From Botryotinia globosa (taxonomy: Eukaryota > Ascomycota > Leotiomycetes > Helotiales > Sclerotiniaceae), in assembly GCA_014898425.1 (NCBI GenBank), contig RCSZ01000006.1, positions 2,294,001 to 2,358,000 of the forward strand: 64,000 nt of DNA. The letters are read 5' to 3'. The notes under the pieces were generated by a model. It ran no database searches. It was given only the letters and a program-made list of their open reading frames with translations, and was not told where the DNA came from. Below, piece by piece: positions 1 to 9,537 of the stretch. The first letter of the stretch is position 1, and every line of letters starts with the position of its first letter. The position numbers were made by a program, and so were the translations under genes.

Positions 1-61
1 AACTACGAATACACGAATCTATTCAAAGTCAAATAATCTAATCAAACCAAAACCCTACATC

Positions 62-316
62 ATGCCTGCCGGTCCAGACGAAACTCACCACCACCAAGCC
101 GGTGAAGTAACTGAGCACGTTATGAAGAACTCATCCTCAAAGACCGATAACAATGCGAGCGACCACCCCCTCCATAATGAAGGCGAAGTCAAGGGAGAGA
201 AAGTCCAATTCCGTCATCATGAGGCAAACCCAGGACCTGTTGTCCCTCAAAGTATGCCTGAGCAAGAGGGGTCAAAGGCGGACCGTGAAGCAAAGACCGC
301 TGCTTTGAACAAGTAA
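62..316 (+). CDS. small hydrophilic hypothetical protein (84 aa)
   Basis: A single-exon frame of 84 residues starts at an ATG preceded by an A/C-rich leader, typical of a fungal 5' untranslated region, and stops at TAA. The protein is almost free of hydrophobic stretches. It is rich in His, Glu, Lys, Asn and Gly, opens MPAGPDETHHH, and has no signal peptide or membrane segment, so it is probably disordered. The composition resembles small stress-related hydrophilins, but I recognise no family and the resemblance is inference only. The start lies 61 bases from the window edge, so an upstream exon cannot be excluded. Confidence 0.5.
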   Translation: MPAGPDETHHHQAGEVTEHVMKNSSSKTDNNASDHPLHNEGEVKGEKVQFRHHEANPGPVVPQSMPEQEGSKADREAKTAALNK

Positions 317-1356
317 AGTAAAGCTCTTCGGTATGCCTATCATTAACCTACCCGAAAGTCTAAACTGATTCAATAGACTTTAAAAAGACTTACACGAATC
401 GTACGATCATTCCGAACGTAATGTTAATGAAGCAAGAACTCATGGATGGCTGGCGTTGGGAAGGGTGGAATGGTTATGGAAACGGATGATAGTGGACATA
501 ATGTGGTACATATCTGATACATATCTGATTAGCAAAGACGACCAGTACGAAATAAAACTTCCGTCTCTCTCAAACATGGATTTTGATGTGAGTGGTGTGC
601 TGTGTATGTTGTCATCCGCATACTCGTACAAGAGTGATTAATCGCCATTCCATTGCCAGTCGATTGTCATGCAGTACAGACCGGGATCCACCGATGAGTC
701 GTCGGTAGTTGTATAGACTAATAAGATTTTGCCTGTTAAAATATCAATCTACAACATAAATTATGAGATTCTCATGAATTTCTCGAAAATAACATAGACG
801 CCTATCAATAGTCTGCGCGTTACAATAGTAATGTGAAAGCCGGTCGCATTCGTACTTTCATAAGAGGTAATACGATGTGGAATTGTGAGATGCCCATTCG
901 TTTCTCTGAGATTCGGAACATTCTGTGGCTTTGCCCCGACCAGTGGCTGAATTACTTGGCATTTTTGTCGTAGCAGCATTACCCATACCATACACACACG
1001 GAGTACGACAATCTACATCTGTGCCCAACTTGACATTGACCGTTTCAACCATTGTGAATCAGCACATAGTCGCTGCGGAATTTGGCTACCTAGAGGACCA
1101 GTATCATTCGCTTTACTTTTTGGTTCAGTTCCCTACTTCGAACCATTGTGATAGGAAAAGAATTATCGCACAATCATCGCTACTTTCCAATGCTTCTAAG
1201 AAGTGTGAGAAGTGCGACCAACACGAGAGCAATCTCCCACACGACCGAACCCTATTTCCAAAAGCCCTACGAAGATACATATTACAGGAGAAGGTCCGAT
1301 ACGATATAAAGTCGAGTAGTCTATCGGGGCCGATAGATATTCAATAAGCCCACAAA
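317..1356. promoter_or_regulatory. intergenic region, presumed LAS17 promoter and leader
   Basis: About 1 kb without a supportable gene. A 140-codon open frame at 925-1347 ends just before the LAS17 start, but it has no recognisable domain and an odd composition, so I treat this stretch as 3' region of the first gene plus LAS17 promoter and leader. I can place no specific promoter element. Confidence 0.4.
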
Positions 1357-3441
1357 ATGCCTTCCATACTGTCAGACGATGATAAAGAGACGGTCAAACG
1401 CATGGTGCCAAAGGCCTCGAACAAAATACAAGCAGTAGCAGTCGCCCGTCTATATATCGCTTATCCCGATCGTCATAAATGGACATATACTGGTCTACAA
1501 GGAGCTGCAGTTCTTGCGAATGATCTTGTCGGAAATACCTATTGGATAAAACTGGTCGATATCTCGGTAAGTGGCTCACCTCTATACTATCCCGGAAGTA
1601 CTTCATCAGTAATCAAAGCTAACTTTCGTGTTATAGTCTACGAACAAAGGCGTCATATGGGACCAAGAGATATATGATACTTGGTCATATAACCAAGATC
1701 GAACATTCTTCCATACCTTCGAAACAGAAGAATGTCTAGCTGGATTGTCCTTCGTAGACGAGAAGGAAGCCAAGACCTTCATGAAAAAGATGAATGATCG
1801 AGAAAAGAATGCTAGTAAAGCTACAAAGGCCAATCCTTTCGGAGGCGCTGCGCCGGTTCATAAACACAGTCTCCTTGGTGGATTTTTCAGTGGACACAGA
1901 CATTCTTCTGCCCCATCAATACAGCCTACTCCCCCCGATTCGCCTAGTTACGTACTCCCACCTTCACAGCCGGCGCATGCAACGCAGAACCACAGGCACT
2001 CGGGCGGAAGCTTCAGGACAGGGCAGGCTGAATACGCAGCTTTGGAAGCGATCGATCCTCATTGGCGAGAAACATGGGGCGAGGACTTGAGAGAAATGGG
2101 TATTACAGACGATATAATCAGGGACAATCAGGATTTCATTGCAGAGTATATTCGAGAAAAGCAAGCTCAACAAGTTATAACACCTACGCCTAGTGGTATC
2201 GAAAATCAAAGAAATAAAGCCCCTCCTCCACCTCCGCCTCCAGCAGCACCTCGAACACGTTCCGATAGTCCTCAGAGTTCTGCTGCTGGTCATGGACGAG
2301 GTGCACCACCTCCACCTCCTGCACCACGGCGATCCAAAGCAGATATTGCTCGAGAGCCAACACCACCAAGAGAGCCTTCACCACCCAGAGGTCCTCCTCC
2401 GCCCAGGTTTGCAGCTCCACCGCCAATCGCAGATGCTGGAAAATTTGCGCATACCAATGATAGAGCACCTTCTCGAGCACATGCTGCTTCTAATCCAGGG
2501 CCACCCCCGCCACCTAGGCCTGCGAAAACGCCCATCGAAGATTACGAGCCAGGGGAATCAGGTTCAAGATTTGGAGTTCCGCCCCCTTTCACAGGGACAA
2601 GAATTACGGCACCACCTCCTACTCCACAACGAGGTCCTGTTCCGCCCCCGCCTCCTAGAGATATCCATCAATCACACAGTAGCCATGCTATACCGCCTGC
2701 ACACATTCCTCCTCCGCCTCTACCGCCCAAAACTCCAGCATCTCCAGGTGCTCCCCCCTTACCTCCTGCTTCCACGCGTCCTGTGCCTTTACCTCCGAGA
2801 GATACTGCACCACCTCCACCTCCTTTGCCTCAAATGAGCGCCCCACCTCCACCACCTTTACCGCAATCCGCTGCTCCACCTATCCCATCATCTGCTGCTC
2901 CTCCACCTCCCCCACCACCTGGACCTCCCCCACCCCCTGGACCTCCCCCAGCATTTGGAGGACCACCTCCCCCTCCTCCTCCACCTATGCCGTCATTTGG
3001 CGGTCCTCCACCACCTCCACCACCTCCAGGAAATGGACCTCCAGCTCCTCCACCTCCACCACCTCCTCCAAATCGCGATTCTGGCCATGCTTCGGGTGCT
3101 CCACCGCCGCCTAAGCCTACTGGTGATCGTGCAGACCTAATGGCAAACATTCAAAAGGCCGGTGGTATTGGAGCTCTCAAGAAAGTTGATCGATCGCAAA
3201 TTAGAGACAGAAGTGCCGCTGCCGTTCCCGGTGCAGACACTGGCCCTGCGGGTAGTGGACTTCCTCCAGCTGGTGCATCTTCAGGGGGTGGAGGTGGATT
3301 GGCTGATGCATTAGCAGCTGCTCTGAATAAGAGAAAGCAGAAAGTTAGTGCTAGTGGTGAGTTTTCATTCCGTAATCTTAGAGTTTGTATCCGCAGCTAA
3401 CATCTTGATCAGATGACGAAGCGGAAGATGATGATTGGTAG
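1357..3441 (+). CDS. LAS17: WASP-family actin nucleation promoter Las17 (652 aa)
   Basis: Activates the Arp2/3 complex at endocytic actin patches. Exons 1357-1566, 1637-3356 and 3413-3441 join in frame; donors are GTAAGT and GTGAGT, and a GCTAAC branch point lies before the last acceptor. Residues 1 to about 125 form the WH1/EVH1 domain (opening MPSILSDDDKETVKRMVPKA, with IWDQEIYDTW and FHTFETEE), which binds verprolin/WIP proteins. A very long proline-rich region (about 250-560) full of poly-Pro runs should bind profilin and SH3 proteins such as Sla1 or Bzz1. A WH2 actin-binding motif lies near 566-585 (RADLMANIQ...LKKV). The C-terminal central-acidic segment ends DDEAEDDDW, the Arp2/3-binding tail with its terminal Trp. 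No CRIB/GBD motif is visible, as usual in fungal Las17. The acidic tip is encoded by the 29-nt last exon and would be lost without splicing. Confidence 0.96.
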
Positions 3442-4055
3442 ATGCGATGTGATGATGTGATTAGTTGTTTAGTTTGGTAGAGGAATGAAGTCAAAAGGGT
3501 GTGAACTTTGTAGTATGTTAAGCGTTTACCAAGTCGAGTAAAGAAGAGACGTTTCAGTCAAAGCTCTGTTAGTCGGAATTGGCTGCTGTGAAGTAACGTG
3601 GTTGGCTTAAGAGATACGGGTAACTCAAGTGCAAGGAGTTTTAGTAGTTAAATCAATCGAAAACGTTAAAAATTGGAAATTAAAACACATGTATGTTGAC
3701 ATTTTGTATGTACCGTGGTCAGGCCTTGAAGTGATGCATTCAGTTCAGCGCAAATCACAGGTGATGCATCCAGAATGAAATAAAGACTGTTTCGTTATTC
3801 GGATAGCCTTCAGTCTATGCTACGTAGATTGGAATTAAGAGTCCTGGTCAATACATGCATAACGTCTCTCCCACTATACAAGTATCGCCAGTCGAATGAA
3901 GCACTAGAAGGAAAAATGCCTGTCGAGGTTCTCGGGATCAAGCGAGTGAAACAGTGACCAGATCCAACGAGATTGAGAGAGAAGACAGTCTTTCTTTCCA
4001 TCCCCCTAACCACCAGTATCAATCGTGGAGGGGAGCCACTAACCCCCAGAACATT
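3442..4055. other. convergent 3' intergenic region
   Basis: Lies between the 3' ends of LAS17 (+) and the eIF1A gene (-). It holds short A/T-rich tracts suitable for polyadenylation on both strands and no supportable coding frame. Confidence 0.6.
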
Positions 4056-4741
4056 TTAGATATCATCAATATCAATCTCCTTGCCCTTTCCTCCTTCAGC
4101 AGCATCATCAGAATCACTACCACTATCTCTGTCGTCATCGAACTCGAAGTTGCAATCTCCGTCTTCGCCTTGTCCGTAAGTATCGGTCTCGTTGATCTTT
4201 GCGCTCTCGGGTAGTTCTCCGTAAGCCTTCAAACTTCTGGCTTCGTCGGCGCTGTACTTGAGAATGACATCTCCCTTCTCATCTTGGTAATCACGGAGAG
4301 AAAGGAGAATGATATCTCCTTGGTTGATCCAGACCTTCTTTCTGAGCTTTCCACGGATATGTGCGAGACGTCTAGTACCATCAAAGCAGAGAGCTTCTAA
4401 ACGACCGTTTCCAAGCATCTTAATAACTTGGGCATATTCTGCAGGGAGCCGTTAGTTGGTCGTCTGCAGAGTAGAATGACTTAAAAGTCAAGGAGCGGTA
4501 AAGGAGAAGTAAAGGTAAATAGCGGTTGCAAATAGTAGCCTCAGGGAGTAGGGAATATGTACCTTGACCTTCTTCCTTGAAGGTTAATTCACGCTTCTCG
4601 TTATCGTTCTCGTTCTTTCCACGACGCCTGTTCTTTCCTCCCTATTTTTCGCAACTGTGTCAGCCTAGATCAAGATAGTGGGGTGGCATATTTCCAATGA
4701 AAAATGCGACAATGTCTTACCTTTCCCTTATTCTTAGGCAT
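4056..4741 (-). CDS. TIF11: translation initiation factor eIF1A (160 aa)
   Basis: Promotes ribosome scanning and start-codon selection on the 40S subunit in the cytoplasm. Exons on the minus strand are 4741-4721 (21 nt, MPKNKGK), 4641-4563 and 4438-4056; donors are GTAAGA and GTACAT, acceptors AATAG and CTGCAG. The spliced protein starts [19 protein letters not shown], the basic unstructured tail. The S1-like OB fold follows ([20 protein letters not shown], then [20 protein letters not shown] and [18 protein letters not shown]). It ends in a strongly acidic tail closing in EIDIDDI, the usual eIF1A signature for eIF5B contact. Its 160 residues are close to the family size (153 in yeast). The stretch from 4419 is only open when the two introns are removed, which fixes the gene structure. 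Confidence 0.97.
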
Positions 4742-5166
4742 ATTTGCTGTTGCTTTACCTTACTGTGGTTTCTTGGATTTCGGATTGGAGGATGTTTGTG
4801 GTTTGCGGTATTGTTGTTTTGGGTGTGGTGTTGGAATAAGATTTAATGAAGAAGGAAGAAGAAGGCAATTAAGTAGCAGACAATAATTTATTGCTGGGCT
4901 GGAGTAGTGTCATAAATTGTGGTTCACTAGTGGTGGGGTCTTGGCGCACGCTAAAGAGATCTGGTCCGACCAAATTGATGAATTCGCTTTGTTACGGCTC
5001 CATTGTCATTGATCATTTTCAAAACATAAAAAAAATGTTCAATACATCCGCCAGTTTTCAAGGTTATTATCTACTGTTACAAAAACAAAGAACAATATGA
5101 GCTAGTAGCCAATGATTCTGACGCACACCACTCTCACCTCAAGACCATTCCAATCCTCGACTGGAG
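4742..5166. promoter_or_regulatory. divergent promoter region
   Basis: 425 bp separate the eIF1A start (-) from the start of the 5167 gene (+), so it should carry both promoters. The stretch next to eIF1A is T/G-rich on the plus strand, that is C/A-rich in the eIF1A leader, common for highly expressed fungal genes. I see no diagnostic factor site. Confidence 0.45.
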
Positions 5167-5904
5167 ATGGCTGCTAGAGCGACTGGAACAGCTGCAATTG
5201 CTGTGGAATCGAAATTCTCCCAGCTGATACGTTCCGGTCAATTGAAATCAATAGATGCTCTAGCTTATGGATCATTCAAAGGTATCATAGGGGACGATCA
5301 ATGTTTTTCTTATAAGCTTTCCGCTCACCACACCTATGGCTCTCATCAAGCTCCAGCGGTATCAAAAACCTACAACCCAGACCACTATAACATTCAGCAC
5401 CTTTTGGTCAACAAAACCTCGCCTTTATGGCTTTCTGTATTTTGTGCGAAAGTTCATGGAGGAAACAAGAAAGTTATAAGAGGCCATATGGTACGGAGGA
5501 TCAGAACTGCGATTAGGGAAGCCTTGAAGAACCACGATTATGACTTATCTGGGAAAAGGATATCCAACAGTATAAAGAGAGGCAGCGAGGGCGAGGACCT
5601 AGTTGGTACGATGATAATATCTGCCAAAGACAAGGCCTTGACTGCAAAGATGGATGTTTTACAAAATCAAGCGGAGATGGCTGTGACGGCATTAATACGA
5701 AAGTTCAAGCTGGAACGTGAAGCTCGACATAACAATCCAAATCAAAATCCCAGCAGACAGACTAAGGGCGTGCCCATTGAAGTGAAAAGGGTCCAGATGA
5801 AAAATAGGGCGAAGGAAAAGGAGGGTAGTACATCAGTGAACTTACCAAAGAAGAAGAAAAACACCAAGAATAAGGTATTTGGTGGAACAGTCTATCAACA
5901 GTGA
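5167..5904 (+). CDS. hypothetical basic protein (245 aa)
   Basis: An uninterrupted 245-residue frame with balanced composition, divergent from eIF1A. The N-terminal two thirds look folded, with segments such as SKFSQLIRSGQLKSIDALAY and HMVRRIRTAIREALKNHDYD (probable helix). The C-terminal third is charged and disordered and ends in Lys-rich clusters (PKKKKNTKNK), a possible nuclear or nucleolar signal. No signal peptide or membrane segment is present. I do not recognise the family; an RNA-associated role would be a guess from the basic tail. The ATG chosen is the first in the frame and sits a few bases after a purine-rich leader. Confidence 0.65.
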   Translation: MAARATGTAAIAVESKFSQLIRSGQLKSIDALAYGSFKGIIGDDQCFSYKLSAHHTYGSHQAPAVSKTYNPDHYNIQHLLVNKTSPLWLSVFCAKVHGGNKKVIRGHMVRRIRTAIREALKNHDYDLSGKRISNSIKRGSEGEDLVGTMIISAKDKALTAKMDVLQNQAEMAVTALIRKFKLEREARHNNPNQNPSRQTKGVPIEVKRVQMKNRAKEKEGSTSVNLPKKKKNTKNKVFGGTVYQQ

Positions 5905-6226
5905 CGGAACACAATGCAAAATAATAAATAGAAACAAATTTTAGAATCTTCCACATTTTGATAGCCAGACTATATATAGCCTTTCCAAACTATTCAAAAG
6001 ATACAAAATATATACTCGTAGGTAGATATTGCATTTGCTATTACAAGAAGTTCACACCAGAAATGTTTCATCAATTTTGCGGCTGTGCCAGATCCAACCA
6101 ATTAGCGCCGCCTGAACATACGCTGGAGCTCTCCAAGCTAATCTGGGACGATCGCAATCGCGAAGCTGTCGCAACGTATCTTAAAGAATTCCATTCCTTT
6201 TTGGCACATTAAAAGGAGTATTCGCC
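5905..6226. promoter_or_regulatory. CHS5 upstream region
   Basis: 322 bp between the 5167 gene and the CHS5 start. An 84-codon frame at 5958-6212 occupies most of it and stops 12 bp before the CHS5 ATG. It could be a small protein, an upstream reading frame in the CHS5 leader, or chance. No homology is visible. Confidence 0.35.
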
Positions 6227-7538
6227 ATGTTGATTTCACTCACCGTGGGTAAAGTCGATGCCGGAGTGGCCGTCTTACTAACTCAAGATAAACGACTTGT
6301 AAGTTGTCTTCTCAACAATGATTTAATCAACTGCACATTGACTACATATATACAACTTCGTCATTGCACATGTTACTTCCCCCAACCTCCATAACTGACA
6401 ATACCCCTCCCAGATTGAATTTCCATCTATTCTCCTTCCACCCAATATCACATCCGGTAGCATAGTCGATATCACTGTTGCACGAAACCTCGTCTCGGAA
6501 GAAAAATCCCAAAAATCATTCGTCGCGCTCCAAGATTCTATCTTCAATTCATTTGGTGCATCAGAACCGTCTGCACCAGTCCTTCGCTGTCGCAATGCAA
6601 CTCAGACTTCTGTCGTTTTAGAATGGGATCATATTGAGTTAGCAACCGCAGATGTTATCTCACTCTCCCTCTTCCGCAATGGACAAAAGGCTGGTAACAT
6701 CCCAAGGCCGAGTCAAATGCTGAGCACAAAGATCAGTGGATTGGCTGTTGATACAGAATACGCATTTCACCTGGTATTGAGAACAAGTGCCGGAACTTTT
6801 AGTAGTGAGAAGGTGGTTGTAAAGACGCATAAAATGACGGATCTAAGTGGTATTACTGTTACGCCTGGTATTCTGCCCGCTTCATTGAGAGATAGTCTTG
6901 TCAAGGCAGTTGAGAGGATCGGGGCGAAGATGGCAGATACTGTGAGAATCGACACAACACACTTTGTCACAACAGAAGGTAGAGGTATAGCTTGGGAGAA
7001 AGCCGTCGAGATGAATATTCCAGTTGTGAGGCCGGAATGGGTTGAGGGCTGTGAGAGGGGTGGAAGAATCGTGGGTGTTAGGCAATATTATCTTGATGCG
7101 GATCCAAAACAGAGACAAATAGTTTCGAACGCACCTCCTGCTCAACCAGCACAAGCTGAACCAGCCAGAGAACAAGTCACCACTCCAACTACTTCGCCAC
7201 CACCCACGAACACAAACGGTACGAATGGTCAAACTGTCCCTCCTACTCCGCCCGCAAAAGATACACCCAAACCGGATAAGGAAGAGAGTGAGAAGGAACC
7301 AGAAGCGGGTGATTCTAGTAACGACTCGGGGGAAGTACAAGAAAAGCAAGAGACAGAAAAGACACCAGTGTCTGAAGAGCAGAAGTCTAGAGGTTCTGAT
7401 GTAGAACAACAGAAACTTGCCCTCCGACCTGCAGCACCTTTCGGAGTATCAGCAGATGACTTGACCAAGTCGGGCGAGGAAAACACATCCGGGAATCAGA
7501 CACCAGGAAATGCTAGCTTTCAAGATGTCGCTTTGTGA
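6227..7538 (+). CDS. CHS5: Chs5, exomer core subunit with FN3 and BRCT domains (398 aa)
   Basis: Chs5 scaffolds the exomer coat that exports chitin synthase and other cargo from the trans-Golgi network to the cell surface, together with ChAPs proteins and Arf1. Exons 6227-6298 and 6414-7538 join in phase 0 (donor GTAAGT, acceptor CCCAG). The N-terminus MLISLTVGKVDAGVAVLLTQ followed by IEFPSILLPPNI is the conserved dimerising segment of the family. A fibronectin type III domain covers roughly residues 75-165 (SAPVLRCRNATQTSVVLEWD, LSTKISGLAVDTEYAFHL). The HKMTDLSGITVTPG linker leads into a BRCT domain of about 170-250 (THFVTTEGRG, PVVRPEWVEGC). The remaining residues are a disordered Pro/Glu/Thr/Lys-rich tail. 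It is shorter than yeast Chs5 (671 aa), mainly in that tail. Confidence 0.96.
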
Positions 7539-8130
7539 TAGATGATCGAAGCATCTTTCATTTTGTTACTATTATACTATAATCAATGTTTTGAAATGGT
7601 TAGCAACAACAATTGTTGACGGGCATGGTGTTGGGATGGGAAGAGAGACTTATAGCATTGTTTCAGCGTTTCTTAAAATTTGTTTCTACAATGGCTTCAA
7701 GATATGAATATGTAATGAGCTCTCGCCATCCTTGTGATTATAGATTCGCAATTCCCAATTGATCTCGCTAGAACGTAGAGACCCCCTTTTTGACATCAAG
7801 AATGCATCCAATGACTAATTCCTATTCAAACGTTCAAACTTGGAGTTAATCTCTAGTTAGCTTAGCTACACCCCACACACCCGATCTAAAATGCAACATA
7901 GATGCATGGAAAGATCGACCGCCCGATGTCAATGGATCGTCCAGCCACACCCGCCACTTGTAAGGATGGCTCCTTCAAAATATATCAATGATGCTGTCAT
8001 TGTCATTGCCCTTGATGTCAAATAAAACGTCGTACTCCTCCCCTCTACATGATCCTTCTTCGTACTCGCGCCAATCTCCAAAATCCTACAATACTACAAT
8101 ACAGTATAATAAATTGAAAAAGGAGAAGAA
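7539..8130. promoter_or_regulatory. intergenic region, promoter of the SDR gene
   Basis: 592 bp between two plus-strand genes. It holds the CHS5 3' region and, towards 8130, a pyrimidine-rich then A-rich leader ending directly in front of the SDR start. No coding frame and no recognisable factor site. Confidence 0.5.
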
Positions 8131-9038
8131 ATGGCATGGTCACTAGTTTGTCCCGCAAATCGAGGAATTGGTTTTTATCTAACTCGACATCTCCTTCAAA
8201 ACACACAACTTCCCGTCGTGGCAACGTCGAGGAAAGATGTTGAAGGAGCGAAGAAATCTATTTTGGTAGACTTAGATGTTGATCCCAAAAGATTGACTGT
8301 ATTGGAAGTCGATGTCACGAGTAAGTGATTCATTGTCTCAGTCAATCACTCAAAACAAATTCATATCTTGGAAATCTTTAGATTCCAATATCAATATCTC
8401 CAAAATATAAAGTCCCAAAATCCTAACACAATCCAGATGAATCCACTATCTCCTCGGCCGCAGAAAAATGTTCATCTCTCTTCCCCTCCTCATCCCACCA
8501 TCTCCGTCTCGCCTTTTCCATCCCCGGTATCCTCTACCCTGAGAAGTCACCCGCCCAATTAGACCAATCCCAAATCCAACACACCTTCGCCGTCAACACC
8601 ATTGGCCCCCTCCTCCTCACCAAACACTTTTCCCCCTTTCTCCCCCCAAAACGTCTAGATCTCTCTTCCTCCCCCGATACAAAAAATCTTCCCCTCCACG
8701 CCCTCTGGCTCAACATGTCAGCTCGCGTAGGTTCTACCTCGGATAATGCACTTGGGGGATGGTATAGTTATCGCGCTTCGAAAGCAGCGGTGAATTCTTT
8801 AACGAAGACTTTTGATCTTTTCTTGAAAACGAGACATGGGGATAATGCACTTGCTATTTCGTATCATCCGGGGACGGTGAAGACGGGCTTGTCAAAGGAG
8901 TTTTGGGGAGGTGTCAAGGAGGGCAAACTGTTTAGTCCCGAGTTTGCGGTTCAGAAGTTGTGGGATGTTGCAATGGCGAAGGGGATTGAGAGTAGAGGGC
9001 GTTGTTGGGATTGGAGGGGAGTCGAAATTTCCCCTTGA
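8131..9038 (+). CDS. short-chain dehydrogenase/reductase (263 aa)
   Basis: A classical SDR with an NAD(P)(H) Rossmann fold; the substrate is unknown. Exons 8131-8320 and 8437-9038 join in phase 1 (donor GTAAGT, acceptor CCAG) to read VTNESTISS. The cofactor loop reads CPANRGIGFYLTRHLL; the first Gly of the usual TGxxxGIG motif is replaced, as in C-factor-type SDRs. LEVDVTN is the adenine-binding Asp strand and AVNTIGPLLLTKHF is the helix-4 Asn region. The active site shows Ser in NMSARVGS and the YxxxK motif in YRASKAAVNSLTKTF. YHPGTVKTGLS matches the PG segment after beta-6. The length is normal for single-domain SDRs. Cytosolic; no signal peptide. A stand-alone gene, tail to tail with REC8. 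Confidence 0.92.
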
Positions 9039-9537
9039 GAAAGTGTGAAGGGCAGTATGGGAATTTGTCTGATAGTTATTGTGAAACTAACCCCATCTCT
9101 TGATGCTGGTACATGATAGTTTCTCGGTCTTGTGCTATTAACATTTCCTACGATGTATGACTTATGACACTTTAGCATTGATCGTCACTTTGAAGCGCAA
9201 GCACCTTTGCTTCTCATTCATGTATTTATAGATTTTTTGAGCAAATACTATAAGCTAACGTTACATATCCTTTCTTTTCATTTTCGTATGATTGGAGAAT
9301 CGTTAACTCATCCACCGCAAGTACCTTTATAAAATCCATCAATATAGCAAACTGTAGCAACCATAAATCTTCGTCCGGTCCCCTGCCAATAGCTTTGATA
9401 ACCGTTCAAATCCTCTATCAAATTCTTTTGAAACATGGCAAGGTCCACTAATATCTCTCTCGTTCACCCGATCATCAAATATATGTCCAGATCTCAAGTT
9501 AGCCGGTGGCACGACCTCGAACCCCTTTAAAACAGTA
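9039..9537. other. convergent 3' intergenic region
   Basis: 499 bp between the 3' ends of the SDR gene (+) and REC8 (-). A/T-rich, with no supportable coding frame. Confidence 0.6.

Noticed and set aside
925..1347. 140-codon plus-strand frame just upstream of LAS17
   Set aside because: No domain, irregular composition, and it fills the space where the LAS17 leader and promoter must lie; most likely chance.
2190..3150. Several long frames on both strands across the middle of LAS17
   Set aside because: They are shadows of the proline-codon-rich repeat (CCN runs give His/Leu or Gly-rich frames); the LAS17 frame itself is certain.
6882..7486. Minus-strand frames opposite CHS5
   Set aside because: Shadows of the biased Pro/Glu/Ser-rich tail; the FN3 and BRCT domains fix the plus strand.
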